A DNA stretch of 64,000 nucleotides from UBA10649 sp965278945 (GTDB taxonomy: Bacteria; Actinomycetota; Actinomycetes; S36-B12): NCBI GenBank assembly GCA_965278945.1, contig OZ257128.1, positions 1,426,001-1,490,000 of the forward strand, given 5' to 3'. A program made the translations under genes and the position numbers. Positions within the stretch are counted from its first letter, which is position 1. Every line of letters starts with the position of its first letter. Shown piece after piece: positions 1-8,756 of this stretch. Below the pieces are notes generated by a model. That model searched no databases. It was given only the letters and a program-made list of their open reading frames with translations, and was not told the DNA's origin.

Positions 1-1
1 G

Positions 2-1270
2 GAGGCGGAGACCTATCGATGGGCAGGACACTACGAGGGAGACGCGCAGGCCTACCGAGATGAAGCGGAGCTCAACGAATGGATGGCGCGGGATCCCCTC
101 GTCATCGCCCGCTCACGGCTAGCCCAGCAGGGGATCGCGCCGGAGGAGATCCGTTCTGTCGACGTGGCCGCCGAGACGCAGATCGACGAAGCCGAGAAGG
201 CTGCGATCGCGGCGCCTTTCCCGTTGGCCGACACCGCGCTTGACTACGTCATCTCGCCTCGACCACCGCTCCCCGAACCCGCTCCCCCAAGCGGAGAGGT
301 TACTTGGCGCACCATGGACGCAATCCACGATGCGTTGGAGTACGAACTCCGAACCGACCCCAATGTGTTCATCGCTGGCATCGACGTCGGCGCCGGTGGC
401 AATGTGTTCGGCCTGACGCGCGGCCTGCACGGACAGTTCCCCGGTCGAGTTCGGGATACGCCGATCCTCGAGAACGCGATTGTGGGAACAGCGGTGGGAG
501 CCGCGATGGCTGGCATGCGGCCCGTGGTTGAGATCATGTACATGGACTTCATCGGCGTCGCATTCGACCAGATTTTGAACCAAGCGGCGAAGATGCGGTT
601 CATGACGGGAGGTGCGGCATCGCTCCCGCTCGTGATCCGCACTCAGTTCGGCGCTGGCCGCTCGTCGGGGAGCCAGCATTCGCAGAGCCTCGAGGCGATC
701 CTGGCGCACATTCCCGGACTAACCGTGGTGATGCCATCAAATCCTGCCGATGCCTATGGGCTTCTGCGCGCCTCGATCCGAGACGAGAACCCCGTCATCT
801 TTGTCGAGAATCGGCTCCTTTACGGAAAGAAGGGTCCCAAGCCGAACGCGGATTACCTGGTGCCATTGGGGCGCGCCCGCGTCGTGCGGCAGGGAGCGGA
901 CGTAACCCTGGTGACCTGGTCGCGGATGGTCCTCGAATGCATGGAAAGCGCAAGCGTTGTCGCGAACGAGGGGATCGATGTCGAGGTAATCGATCTCCGG
1001 ACGATTGTTCCTTGGGATCGCGAGGCCGTACTTGCTTCCCTGACCAAGACTGGTCGCCTTGTCATTGCACATGAGGCAGTCAAGGAATTCGGAGTTGGCG
1101 CCGAGATTGCTGCCTTCGCAGCCGATGAGGGCTTCTGGCTCCTTGACGCTCCGGTAGTCCGGGTCGGAGCGCTCTTTTCGCCGGCGCCGTACTCACCAAG
1201 CCTGGAGTCAGTCTGGCTCCCCGGCCACGCCCAGGTCACGGATGCGTTGCGGCGCGTCGTCGCGATCTAA
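2..1270 (+). CDS. TPP-dependent 2-oxoacid/acetoin dehydrogenase E1, alpha-beta fusion, 5' truncated by window
   Basis: The frame is open from base 2 to a TAA; the start lies upstream of the window. The first 25 or so residues (ETYRWAGHYEGD, then an acidic helix) look like the end of an E1-alpha domain. A proline-rich linker follows near bases 245-300, then a complete E1-beta domain with a pyrimidine-binding segment (RDTPILENAIVG), a GRSSG-QHSQSLE stretch and a C-terminal transketolase domain. In most bacteria alpha and beta are separate genes, so this is a fused E1. Family knowledge: it decarboxylates a 2-oxoacid or acetoin onto an E2 lipoyl domain in the cytoplasm; no E2 or E3 is visible here. 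The 3' end overlaps the convergent GntR gene by 63 bp. The exact substrate cannot be told. Confidence 0.85.
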   Translation, partial: EAETYRWAGHYEGDAQAYRDEAELNEWMARDPLVIARSRLAQQGIAPEEIRSVDVAAETQIDEAEKAAIAAPFPLADTALDYVISPRPPLPEPAPPSGEVTWRTMDAIHDALEYELRTDPNVFIAGIDVGAGGNVFGLTRGLHGQFPGRVRDTPILENAIVGTAVGAAMAGMRPVVEIMYMDFIGVAFDQILNQAAKMRFMTGGAASLPLVIRTQFGAGRSSGSQHSQSLEAILAHIPGLTVVMPSNPADAYGLLRASIRDENPVIFVENRLLYGKKGPKPNADYLVPLGRARVVRQGADVTLVTWSRMVLECMESASVVANEGIDVEVIDLRTIVPWDREAVLASLTKTGRLVIAHEAVKEFGVGAEIAAFAADEGFWLLDAPVVRVGALFSPAPYSPSLESVWLPGHAQVTDALRRVVAI

Positions 1271-1948
1271 CTGAAGTCTCGCCCTATGCGCGGCGAGGAG
1301 TTCGCCTGCATGAATGATGTGGTTCGTCATCGCTCTGCGGGCCGCTCTGCTGTCTCGGCGCTCCAACGCGTCGACCATCTCGCGATGCAACTCCGAAGAG
1401 ACCTGACGCCATCCTTCGATCGAGCCGTAGTACCGGGTAGGCACATACCGCAAGGTCATCTCGAGCATCCACGTCAGTTTAGGCGAATCGCCGGCGAGAT
1501 TGACTACCCGGTGCAGTTGATGATCGAGTCGAACGATCAGATCGTCGTCGTCGTCTCTTATTGCCTGCTCCAACTCTATGCGCAGCATTCTCATCCGTTC
1601 AACGTCTGCATCGGTCATGGTACGGACGGCGCGGGCCGCGAGTTCGCCAGCGATCGTCGCTTGGACGAAGTACAGATCGGTGATGTCGCTGGGCGTCAGT
1701 GGTTGAACGCAGAACCCGCGCCGCGGCACAAGCGACAGGAATCCTTCACTTGCCAGGGTCGTCATCCCCTCGCGCACCGGGGTCAGACTCATGTCCAGTT
1801 CGGCGGCCATCGCGTCCAGCCGAACGAACGCGCCCTCCTGTAAGGCCCCCGAGACGATCATCGCGCGAACGTGATCGGAGACTTGAAGGCTCAGCGCCTT
1901 ACCCGACCGGTCCGCGCGAGTTGCCACCGGCGGATCATAGATCTTCAC
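1208..1948 (-). CDS. GntR-family (FadR/FCD type) transcriptional regulator
   Basis: About 246 residues. The N-terminal winged helix (SLQVSDHVRAMIVSGALQEG, then MSLTPVREG) is followed by an all-helical FCD-like ligand domain (DLYFVQATIAGELAARAV, DHQLHRVV with the usual metal-binding His). The open frame runs on upstream to 2572, but that part is antisense to the crotonase and has no domain character. I chose the GTG at 1948, preceded by GGTAGGGATGCC; a GTG at 1969 is also possible. It is divergent from the acyl-CoA genes at 2055 onward and convergent with the E1 gene, so it probably controls one or both in response to an acyl-CoA or organic acid. Confidence 0.8.
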   Translation of the reverse strand: MKIYDPPVATRADRSGKALSLQVSDHVRAMIVSGALQEGAFVRLDAMAAELDMSLTPVREGMTTLASEGFLSLVPRRGFCVQPLTPSDITDLYFVQATIAGELAARAVRTMTDADVERMRMLRIELEQAIRDDDDDLIVRLDHQLHRVVNLAGDSPKLTWMLEMTLRYVPTRYYGSIEGWRQVSSELHREMVDALERRDSRAARRAMTNHIIHAGELLAAHRARLQLDRDDAPQRIRDLGVAGEPD

Positions 1949-2054
1949 GGCATCCCTACCGGGAAGCACTCGGTTGGCATGCGAACCGTGCGGATCTGTA
2001 GTTGGATTGACCGGTCGGTCTATTTCGGTTGCCCGTCTTCCCAGGAGAGTCACA

Positions 2055-2828
2055 TTGGATGCTGTCTCGCTACGCGAATCGTCGCCAGGTATCGCGATCA
2101 TTGAGTTCAACGATCCTCCCGCCAACGCTCTGTCCGCCAGGGTTCGAAGGGCGCTTTCTGAAGCACTTGGCGAACTGACGACCACCGGCCGGTCTCCGCG
2201 GGTCCTCATAGTCGCGGGAGGGAGGCCGGTGTTCTGCGGAGGCGCGGACATCGGGGAACTCGTCGAGGCCTGTGCCGCGGGAGAGAACCGGATCCGCGAG
2301 CTGGCGCAGTCCGTCCAGTCACTACTCCTCACCTTGGAGCGGTCACCATTTCCTGTCATTGCCGCGATGGATGGGCACGCCGTCGGTGGCGGGCTCGAAC
2401 TGGCCCTTTCCTGTGACTTTCGAGTGGCGGCATCGCGGGTCAAACTCGGATTGCCCGAAGTCGGGCTTGGGCTCATTCCCGGCGCAGGCGGGACGCAGCG
2501 ACTGCCATTGGCCATCGGCATGGCCCGGGCCGTGGACATGGTGATGCTGGGAAACCCGGTATCCGCAGCCAAGGCTTTGGAGATCGGGCTCGTTCATCGG
2601 GTGGCACAGGAGGAGTCAGCGCTTGAAGCGGCGATCTCGCTTGCCGAGGAACTCGTGCGACTGCCAAGGGTCGCGCTTGCTGCCGCAAAGCGGGCTCTGC
2701 GAGCGTCATCTGCTATCGACCTCGCCACAGAGCTCGATGCCTTCGTTCAAGCAGCCACGAGCGTCGATGCCGCCGAGGGTATTCGGGCCTTTCTGGCAAA
2801 GGAAGGGCCGCGGTTCGTACATGAGTGA
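2055..2828 (+). CDS. enoyl-CoA hydratase/isomerase (crotonase) family protein
   Basis: 257 residues. The TTG start at 2055 follows AGGAGAG at 5-nt spacing; the ATG at 1974 has no such site and adds an atypical N-terminus. Crotonase features: an oxyanion-hole segment (GGADIGEL), HAVGGGLELALSCD with the first catalytic Glu, and GLPEVGLGLIPGAGGTQRL with the second. Both Glu residues are present, as in true hydratases. It hydrates 2-enoyl-CoA to 3-hydroxyacyl-CoA in beta-oxidation. Its stop overlaps the start of the next crotonase by 8 bp, so the two are translationally coupled. Confidence 0.87.
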   Translation: MDAVSLRESSPGIAIIEFNDPPANALSARVRRALSEALGELTTTGRSPRVLIVAGGRPVFCGGADIGELVEACAAGENRIRELAQSVQSLLLTLERSPFPVIAAMDGHAVGGGLELALSCDFRVAASRVKLGLPEVGLGLIPGAGGTQRLPLAIGMARAVDMVMLGNPVSAAKALEIGLVHRVAQEESALEAAISLAEELVRLPRVALAAAKRALRASSAIDLATELDAFVQAATSVDAAEGIRAFLAKEGPRFVHE

Positions 2829-3618
2829 GTCGCGAGTTGTGCTGGCGGGGTCCGGACCCGTGGTCGTCCTTCGCCTGAACAATCCGCCGGTCAACGCGTT
2901 CGACGACGCCACCCGAGATGAACTTGGACGCTTGATCGACGACCTCCACGCGAGTGACGTGGTGCGTGCAGTCGTCCTGTACGGAGGACAGACGCTGTTC
3001 GCTGCGGGTGCTGACATCGCAACCCTGCAGCGGCTCAGTTACTCACAAGTGGTGAATTGGAATCGCCGGATCCAGCGAGTTTTCGACTCGGTCGCAGAAC
3101 TGCCCGTGCCCGTGATCGCGGCGTTGACCGGCCACGCGCTCGGAGGTGGACTCGAACTCGCCCTCGCAGCGGACTACCGCGTTGCGGAGGATTCGGCAAA
3201 ATTCGGTCTGCCTGAGGTTCAGTTGGGAATCATGCCAGGCTCGGGCGGGACGCAGCGCATGGCCCGCCTTGTGGGTCCTTCACGAGCCAAGCACCTGATG
3301 ATGACCGGCCGGCGCTTCGGCGCCGACGAAGCTCTTAGTTGGGGCGTGGTCGATGAGGTGGTACCGCGAGGCTCCGCCCTGGATCGCGCGGTCGAGTACG
3401 CAAGCGAACTGTCACGAGGTCCCGCCCACGCGATTGCGTCGATCAAGAACGCGGTCGATCTCGGGCTCGACGGTTCTCTGGCCGGTGGTTTGGCCCTCGA
3501 GCGAACGCTTCTTGCGGGCACGTTCGCCAGTCCCGATCGCGAGCGCGGCATGGCTTCATTTCTCCGCGACGGGCCGGGCCGGGCGATCTTCGTCGAGGAG
3601 GTCGAAGCCGGCAGTTGA
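2821..3618 (+). CDS. enoyl-CoA hydratase/isomerase (crotonase) family protein
   Basis: 265 residues from the ATG at 2821, inside the end of the upstream gene (ATGAGTGA overlap). It has FAAGADI, HALGGGLELALAADYR and GLPEVQLGIMPGSGGTQRM, so both catalytic Glu residues of hydratases are kept. The length is normal for a single-domain crotonase. It is a paralogue of its upstream neighbour; the pair may act on successive or different chain-length enoyl-CoAs. A third crotonase follows on the other strand with tails 5 bp apart. Confidence 0.87.
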   Translation: MSESRVVLAGSGPVVVLRLNNPPVNAFDDATRDELGRLIDDLHASDVVRAVVLYGGQTLFAAGADIATLQRLSYSQVVNWNRRIQRVFDSVAELPVPVIAALTGHALGGGLELALAADYRVAEDSAKFGLPEVQLGIMPGSGGTQRMARLVGPSRAKHLMMTGRRFGADEALSWGVVDEVVPRGSALDRAVEYASELSRGPAHAIASIKNAVDLGLDGSLAGGLALERTLLAGTFASPDRERGMASFLRDGPGRAIFVEEVEAGS

Positions 3619-3623
3619 TTGGC

Positions 3624-4409
3624 CTAAGGCCAGACTGGTGGGCGGCGTTCTCGATGGGCGGCCATGCCCTCGACCAGTTCGGCACCGTTGAATGCGGCAA
3701 GCATTTCTGCATTCTCCTCGGCCGTGATTGCCTCAAGCCAGGCTCCGCGCCCCTCGTAGCGCAGGATCTGGCGCTTCGTTGTTGCCAGGGCTCGACGGCT
3801 TCTTCCCAGATATCCGTCGGCGTTGGCATTTACTCCGCGAAGCAGTTCTTCGAGCGGGAGTAGATCGTCGACTAGACCGAGCGCCAGGGCTTCGTTCGCG
3901 TCAAGGATCGCACTGGAGGCCAGGAGCTTCCAAGTTCGGCGCGATCCCACCCGTCGCGTCAGGAGCCACGGCGCAAGGCTGTCGCCGCCCGGCAGGCCCA
4001 ACGAGGTAAAGATCAGACCCAGCGTTGCATTGTCCGCCATGATCACCTCGTCGCAGGCGAGGGCGATGCACGCGCCCCCGCCGAACGCAGCACCCTGGAC
4101 TGCCGCGATCGTCGGTAGTTCCAGGGTGGCCAACCGGTAGACAAACGCAGGAATCAAGTCAAGGTCGGCCACCTGCTCGTGCGGTGATGCGAGTCGAATC
4201 CTCTCCATGAAGCCCAGATCGGCACCGGCGCAGAACGCGCGACCGGCACCCGCCACAACCAGGCACCCGATCGACCGGTCGTTCTCACAGGTATCGAGGG
4301 CGGCGAGAGCGGCAAGCGCGTCGTCGCGATCGAGCGCGTTCAGACGGGTGGGAGAGTCGAGCGTCAGCGTCGCACGTCCACCAGCATCTACATCAAGTAC
4401 TACCGGCAT
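3624..4409 (-). CDS. crotonase-family protein, isomerase-like (lacks hydratase glutamates)
   Basis: 261 residues. The ATG at 4409 is preceded by GGGAAACAC; a TTG at 4424 directly abutting the TetR stop is an alternative. The fold motifs are clear (FCAGADL, then GAAFGGGACIALACDEV). The first catalytic Glu is replaced by Ala-Cys, and the second region reads FTSLGLPGGDS instead of PEV/PEI. That pattern is more like enoyl-CoA isomerases than hydratases. It lies just downstream of the TetR gene on the same strand, so the two are probably co-transcribed. Confidence 0.8.
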   Translation of the reverse strand: MPVVLDVDAGGRATLTLDSPTRLNALDRDDALAALAALDTCENDRSIGCLVVAGAGRAFCAGADLGFMERIRLASPHEQVADLDLIPAFVYRLATLELPTIAAVQGAAFGGGACIALACDEVIMADNATLGLIFTSLGLPGGDSLAPWLLTRRVGSRRTWKLLASSAILDANEALALGLVDDLLPLEELLRGVNANADGYLGRSRRALATTKRQILRYEGRGAWLEAITAEENAEMLAAFNGAELVEGMAAHRERRPPVWP

Positions 4410-4424
4410 GTGTTTCCCGTCCAA

Positions 4425-5024
4425 TCACGCTACGTCCGCCCCGGACCATCCGTGCGACGCCATCGCTACCACAGCGCCCTCGACCACGGCGATCGAGTAC
4501 TTGCCACCAGGATCGAACCAGTCCACCACGGTATTGATCGTGCCAAGAGCAAGTCGAGCGAGAAGCAGCGGATCAACGTCGCTGCGGATCTCGCCGGACT
4601 TCTGAGCAGCCTGCACCAATCGGCTGAATCGATCCTCGTAGATCCTTCGACGTTTGATCACGGCGCGCGCGGTCACGCTGTTCGGCCGTAGCCGAATGAT
4701 CACACTGGTCGCGTAGGGGTCGCCAAGGGCCGTGCGGACGGCCCCGGTCAGAGCGAGGTGCAACTGCTCGCCTGGAGTGCCTGCGTTCGCCTCTGCCGAG
4801 CCCAGGCTCGCATCCAACGCCCCCAGGGTAGCCTCGCAAATGGCCCGCAGGAGTTCGCCCTTGCTCGGCACATGGTGATACACGGTCGACTTGTGAATGT
4901 TTGCGGCGTCCGCGATCTCCTTCATTGACGTGCCGTCGTAGCCACGCTCGTAAAAGAGTTGCAACGCAACGCGGCGGATGCTATCCGCGCTCTGCAATCC
5001 TCGCCGTTGTGGTACTGCCCCCAC
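4425..5024 (-). CDS. TetR-family transcriptional repressor
   Basis: 199 residues. The N-terminal TetR helix-turn-helix is textbook (RRVALQLFYERGYDGTSMKE, then ANIHKSTVYHHVPSKGELL), followed by a helical ligand domain of the length seen in acyl-CoA-responsive members. The GTG start at 5024 has GGAGGG four bases upstream. It is divergent from the thiolase gene at 5193 and shares a 168-bp intergenic region with palindromic candidate operators at 5151-5179. Likely a repressor of the thiolase/crotonase genes (inference). Confidence 0.88.
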   Translation of the reverse strand: MGAVPQRRGLQSADSIRRVALQLFYERGYDGTSMKEIADAANIHKSTVYHHVPSKGELLRAICEATLGALDASLGSAEANAGTPGEQLHLALTGAVRTALGDPYATSVIIRLRPNSVTARAVIKRRRIYEDRFSRLVQAAQKSGEIRSDVDPLLLARLALGTINTVVDWFDPGGKYSIAVVEGAVVAMASHGWSGADVA

Positions 5025-5150
5025 CGGACCCTCCGTCGTCAGAATCGTTGCCGACCAGCAGCCCGCCTGCGCAGTCAGGATAGACGCGCAATTCGAGGAC
5101 GGGAAACGGACAGTTCCTTGAATTCGCCGCTAGCACGTGGTAGAAACGGA

Positions 5151-5179
5151 GTCGGTCACCAGACCGACCGATCGGTTGG
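5151..5179. promoter_or_regulatory. candidate TetR operator: two overlapping inverted repeats
   Basis: GTCGGT-N6-ACCGAC occupies 5151-5168, and ACCGATCGGT (5167-5176, extending to CCGACCGATCGGTTGG) overlaps it. The region is 14 bp upstream of the thiolase ATG and 127 bp from the divergent TetR start. The 9-mer GGTCGGTCT (here on the minus strand) recurs at 2013-2021 in the promoter region of the crotonase pair, suggesting one regulator for both. Confidence 0.5.
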
Positions 5180-5192
5180 GAGAAGAAATCAC

Positions 5193-6380
5193 ATGAGCGC
5201 AGCACTTCGAGACCATGATGCCGTCATCGTGGAAGCCGTAAGGACGCCTGTCGGGCGACGCAATGGTGGATTGTCCGGCGTTCACCCGGCGGACTTGGCC
5301 GCTCCGGTGCTTCGCGCGGTCTTGGACCGGCCGGGAGTCGATTCGGATCTGGTCGGGGATGTCATCCTCGGATGCGTGCTGCAGGTCGGCGAGCAGGCGC
5401 TGAACATCGCCCGCAGCGCAGCGCTCGGGGCGGGCTACTCAGAGGACGTGCCCGGTGTCACGGTTGATCGCCAGTGTGGCTCAGGGCAGCAGGCGGTGCA
5501 CTTCGCGGCACAGGGCGTGATGTCGGGCGTGCACGACATCGTCGTCGCGGGCGGAACTGAGTCGATGAGCCGGGTGCCGATGTTCTCGAACGTTCTGTCA
5601 GGACCCGGTCTCCCATACGGCCAACTGTTTCGAGATCGGTACGGCCTCACGGAGGATTTCATACACCAGGGCAACTCAGCGGAGATGGTCGCGCAGAAGT
5701 GGGGCCTCAGTCGCGAGCAACTCGATGCGTTCAGTCTCGAATCACATCGCCGCGCGCTCCGCGCGCAGGGCGAGGGCAGGTTCGATCGAGAGATCGTTCC
5801 GGTTACGGTGACGGCAGACGGCGAGCAGGTGGTCGTGGCGAAGGACGAGGGGCCTCGCGCGGATTCGTCGTTGGAGTCGCTCGCGCGACTCAAGACCGTA
5901 TTCTCAGAAGACGGCGTCATCACGGCTGGCAACGCCTCTCAGATCTCGGACGGAGCAGCAGCGCTCCTGGTGATGTCCTACGGCACTGCTCGCAAGCTGG
6001 GCCTGACGCCCAGGGTTCTGATCAAGACAATGGTCGTCACCGCAACCGATCCGATCCTGATGCTTACCGGTCCAATTCCCGCTACCGAGAAGGCGCTCGC
6101 CAAGTCCGGACTGTCAATCGCCGACATCGGGGTGTTCGAAGTCAATGAAGCCTTTGCACCGGTGGTCGAAGCGTGGCTCGCTGAGACTGGCGCTCCGCGC
6201 GAATTGGTCAACCCGAATGGCGGCGCAATCGCTCTCGGTCACCCGCTCGGTGGGTCAGGTGCCCGTTTGATGGTCACGTTGCTGCACGAGATGGAGCGGA
6301 CCGGTGCGCGCTTTGGCCTCCAGACGATGTGCGAAGGCGGTGGCACGTCGAGCGCGACGATCCTGGAGCGGCTTGGCTGA
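5193..6380 (+). CDS. acetyl-CoA acetyltransferase (thiolase)
   Basis: 395 residues from the ATG at 5193, preceded by GGGAGAAG. Catalytic residues are all present: Cys95 in VDRQCGSG, His350 in GGAIALGHPLGGSG, and Cys380 in MCEGGG. Degradative thiolases cleave 3-oxoacyl-CoA to acetyl-CoA and a shortened acyl-CoA; the overall look resembles actinobacterial FadA5-type enzymes, but the substrate is not shown by sequence. With the crotonases and E1 nearby it completes a beta-oxidation module under the divergent TetR. Confidence 0.92.
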   Translation: MSAALRDHDAVIVEAVRTPVGRRNGGLSGVHPADLAAPVLRAVLDRPGVDSDLVGDVILGCVLQVGEQALNIARSAALGAGYSEDVPGVTVDRQCGSGQQAVHFAAQGVMSGVHDIVVAGGTESMSRVPMFSNVLSGPGLPYGQLFRDRYGLTEDFIHQGNSAEMVAQKWGLSREQLDAFSLESHRRALRAQGEGRFDREIVPVTVTADGEQVVVAKDEGPRADSSLESLARLKTVFSEDGVITAGNASQISDGAAALLVMSYGTARKLGLTPRVLIKTMVVTATDPILMLTGPIPATEKALAKSGLSIADIGVFEVNEAFAPVVEAWLAETGAPRELVNPNGGAIALGHPLGGSGARLMVTLLHEMERTGARFGLQTMCEGGGTSSATILERLG

Positions 6381-6425
6381 CCCCCTCAGGCTGGCTCTCC
6401 TGCGTTCGCTGCTGCGGCCGTGATG

Positions 6426-6441
6426 CGGGAGCGGGCTCCCG
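6426..6441. terminator. possible stem-loop terminator after thiolase
   Basis: CGGGAG-CGGG-CTCCCG, a perfect 6-bp stem 46 nt after the thiolase stop. No U-tract follows, so only a weak call. Confidence 0.3.
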
Positions 6442-6486
6442 GCGAACCCGTCATACGGGACTCCTAGATGTCCCACGGTCGTAGCG

Positions 6487-6590
6487 TGTCAAGCGGCGCG
6501 GTGCTGATCGACTTCGTGGTGGTGCCAGGCGGTGGTCTCGTCGTAGGTGGCTCGGTCGCGTAGTCAGGCGTGCAGGATGCCGACCAGGCG
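6487..6590 (-). pseudogene. C-terminal fragment of a transposase (IS110-like), with stop codon
   Basis: The minus strand reads LVGILHA, a TGA, then LRDRATYDETTAWHHHEV and a natural stop. This resembles the conserved tail of actinobacterial IS110-type transposases (family from memory, not confirmed), with one Cys codon changed to a stop. The left end of the IS21 relic abuts it, so the rest was probably lost in that insertion. Confidence 0.4.
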
Positions 6591-7126
6591 TCTGCAAAGT
6601 CCCCGCGGTGGCCACGTAGAAGTACCCGCTGGTGGCCATCTGGAAGTCCCCGCCCTGCACGGCTGATCGTGTCGATGTCGTGAGTGAGGGTCCTGGGCGG
6701 TGAGAGTTGCGGCGCCAAGCAGCAACCACCTCACCCGCCCAGGGAGCTCCATTGAAGTCTGCGGAGGATCGAATGGAAATAGTGTCCGCGTATCAACTGA
6801 CAGGGACGTATTGGGGTGCCGCGGAGATCTGCGACACGACGCCGAAGACGGTGAAGAGGATCGTTGATGCGGAACTCGCCCGGGCGGGCGGTCAGCACTG
6901 GGCGTTCGACGAATGGGGACGGTTCCTACCCGAGCACACCACCGCCGTCAGCATTCTCGACCGGCTCCTGCACCACGCCTCAGTCGTCAGCACCGACGGC
7001 GAATCACACCGCATGCGACAGGCAAAGAGCCGGACAGGAACCGTCCCTGGCAAACGCTGAAACACCCGCGCAGGCCGGGGACTTCCACCTGGCCAAAACC
7101 GGGGACCGCAACCTGGCCATTGACAT
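6590..7126 (+). mobile_element. IS21-family element, internal deletion derivative
   Basis: The ends carry inverted, internally repeated motifs typical of IS21 termini. GTGGCCATCTGGAAGTCCCC lies near 6632-6651, and its partner (TTGGCCAGGTGGAAGTCCCC on the minus strand) near 7079-7098; further GTCCCCG/TGGCC repeats sit outside each. A full IS21 is over 2 kb with istA and istB; here only about 0.5 kb remains. The two ends are kept but the genes are deleted, so it could move only with transposase supplied in trans. Confidence 0.7.
6752..7060 (+). pseudogene. istA N-terminus fused in frame to istB C-terminus
   Basis: The TTG at 6752 follows AGGGAG. The first about 45 residues (MEIVSAYQLTGTYWGAAEIC, then TTPKTVKRIVD) are the IstA helix-turn-helix. 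From WAFDEWGRFLPEHTT onward (ILDRLLHHASVV, DGESHRMRQA) it is the IstB C-terminus. All catalytic parts of both proteins are missing, so a single deletion of roughly 2 kb joined them in frame. Confidence 0.75.
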
Positions 7127-7488
7127 ACGCTCTGAGCCAAAGTCCCAAGTCTGGGTGCGGTACGTGTAGCAGGACTGCACACCTGCGGACTCAACCGCCT
7201 CAACAACGACCTACCCCAGAGAACTGCACTCTGGATCGCGGAGGGTGATCGTCTGAATGCTCGCGACAGTTCAGGGCATGTGCGACTGACGTAGTTCGCT
7301 TACGTCGGTGCTTGGGGCTTTTGTTTGAGGCGTTCGTAAGGCGTCTGCCCTGCGAGGCCGCCGTGTGGGCGATGGTAGTTGTAGTAGTCCTCCCATTCTT
7401 GAAGCTTGGCGTTGAACATGCCGGTGTCGCGCGTCATCCTTTCTGGCAGGCCGGTTAGTGGATGATCGGCTCTCGTCGGAGGGAGTCG

Positions 7489-7812
7489 ATGTCGATGTCC
7501 AGGCCGCCGGGGATCCCGGCTGAGAAGAAGATCCGGGTCGTGTTGTCGATCATGGCTGGGGAGGTCTCGATCGCTGAGGCTGCTCGCAAGGAGAAGGTGT
7601 CCGAGCAGTCGATCGGGCGGTGGAAGGCGGAGTTCCTCGAGGCGGGCAAGACCGCGTTGATCGCCGGCAAGACCGGTCCGTCGAGCCGTGAGGAGCAGCT
7701 GGAGGCTGAGGTCGCTGATCTGACCCAGGCCCTGGGTGAGGCCGCGGTCGAGATCCGGGTCTGGAAGAAGAGTGCGGAGGGCCGGCTAGGCCCTTCGCGG
7801 ACCTCGAGGTAA
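7489..7812 (+). CDS. IS3-family transposase OrfA
   Basis: 107 residues; the ATG at 7489 follows GGAGGG. It has the helix-turn-helix of OrfA (KIRVVLSIMAGEVSIAEAAR, then VSEQSIGRWKAEF) and a C-terminal coiled-coil/leucine-rich segment (EEQLEAEVADLTQALGEAAV). OrfB is in the -1 frame, and a GGAAGAAGAG stretch near 7764-7773 could support programmed frameshifting, the usual way IS3 elements make the OrfAB transposase. Confidence 0.85.
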   Translation: MSMSRPPGIPAEKKIRVVLSIMAGEVSIAEAARKEKVSEQSIGRWKAEFLEAGKTALIAGKTGPSSREEQLEAEVADLTQALGEAAVEIRVWKKSAEGRLGPSRTSR

Positions 7813-7829
7813 TCCGCGTCGATGCGGGC

Positions 7830-8756
7830 ATGCCGACCGCGAGGTTCTGCTCGGTGATCTGCGTGCCCGAGCGGACGTGGCGGCGATGGCAGGCCAAGGC
7901 CCGTGCCGACCGGCCGTCGAAAGGGCCGTGGCCCCAACCGGTGCGACAGGTGGCCAAGCCCGCAGTCGTCGCGCACGCCAGTGCGCACGTGGCGTGGGGG
8001 CATCGCAAGATCTGGGCGATGACCCGCCGTGACGGCATCGCGGTGTCGCCGTCGACGGTGATGCGGGCGCTGCGGGACGAGAACCTGTTGCAGTCAGCGG
8101 ACTATCAGCGCGAGCGGCGTCAGTTGGCGGCGGCCCGAAAGGCCGCGTTCTGCACTCCGCCGACCGGCCCGAACCAGGTCTGGCAGTTGGACTTCTCCGA
8201 CTTCGAGACCATCGCCGGCGGCACGTGGCGGATCGCCGGCTGCCGGGACTACTGGAGCAAGCTCGAGCCGCCTTGGCACATCTCCCCGACCGCGAACCAC
8301 CTCGACGCGATCGAGGCCGTCGAGCTCGCGCTGGCCGAATACGAGCGGTTGTTCGGGCATCGGCTGGTCGATGAGTGCCCCGTCGACATGAAGACCGGCC
8401 AGCTGCTGCCGGTCCTCACCCTGGTCACCGACAACGGCGGGCCGTTCCGGGCGTTCCGGTTCGAGACATTCATCGCCCAGCACCCTGAGCTGCGGCACGT
8501 GCGCACGCGGGTGAGGTCACCGGGCCAGAACGGATCCCGCGAGCGCGGCTTCGAGTCCTTGAAATACGAGCGGCTCTACCTGGAGGAGATCGACGACGGC
8601 CTGGACCTGGCCCGGCACGCCGAGGCGTACCGCATCGAATACAACACGATCAGGCCGCATGAGGCCCTGGCCTGGAACACCCCGCTGGACGTCCACGTGG
8701 GCCTGACCGACCCCTCAACCACCTTTCAAGCGGCCGAAATCCTGCCACCTTCTTGA
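7830..8756 (+). CDS. IS3-family transposase OrfB (DDE integrase domain)
   Basis: 308 residues from the ATG at 7830; the frame is open further upstream (to before 7770), so it may be made mainly as an OrfAB frameshift product. The DDE triad is visible: Asp in QVWQLDFSDFE, Asp in LVTDNGGPF, and Glu in SRERGFESLKYERLY. No internal stops. The stop lies 9 bp from the right end of the element. Confidence 0.87.
   Translation: MPTARFCSVICVPERTWRRWQAKARADRPSKGPWPQPVRQVAKPAVVAHASAHVAWGHRKIWAMTRRDGIAVSPSTVMRALRDENLLQSADYQRERRQLAAARKAAFCTPPTGPNQVWQLDFSDFETIAGGTWRIAGCRDYWSKLEPPWHISPTANHLDAIEAVELALAEYERLFGHRLVDECPVDMKTGQLLPVLTLVTDNGGPFRAFRFETFIAQHPELRHVRTRVRSPGQNGSRERGFESLKYERLYLEEIDDGLDLARHAEAYRIEYNTIRPHEALAWNTPLDVHVGLTDPSTTFQAAEILPPS

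Noticed and set aside
1949..2572. Long N-terminal extension of the GntR gene
   Set aside because: It is antisense to the crotonase at 2055, rich in Ser/Pro/Arg without domain features, and a GTG with a ribosome site lies at the domain's edge.
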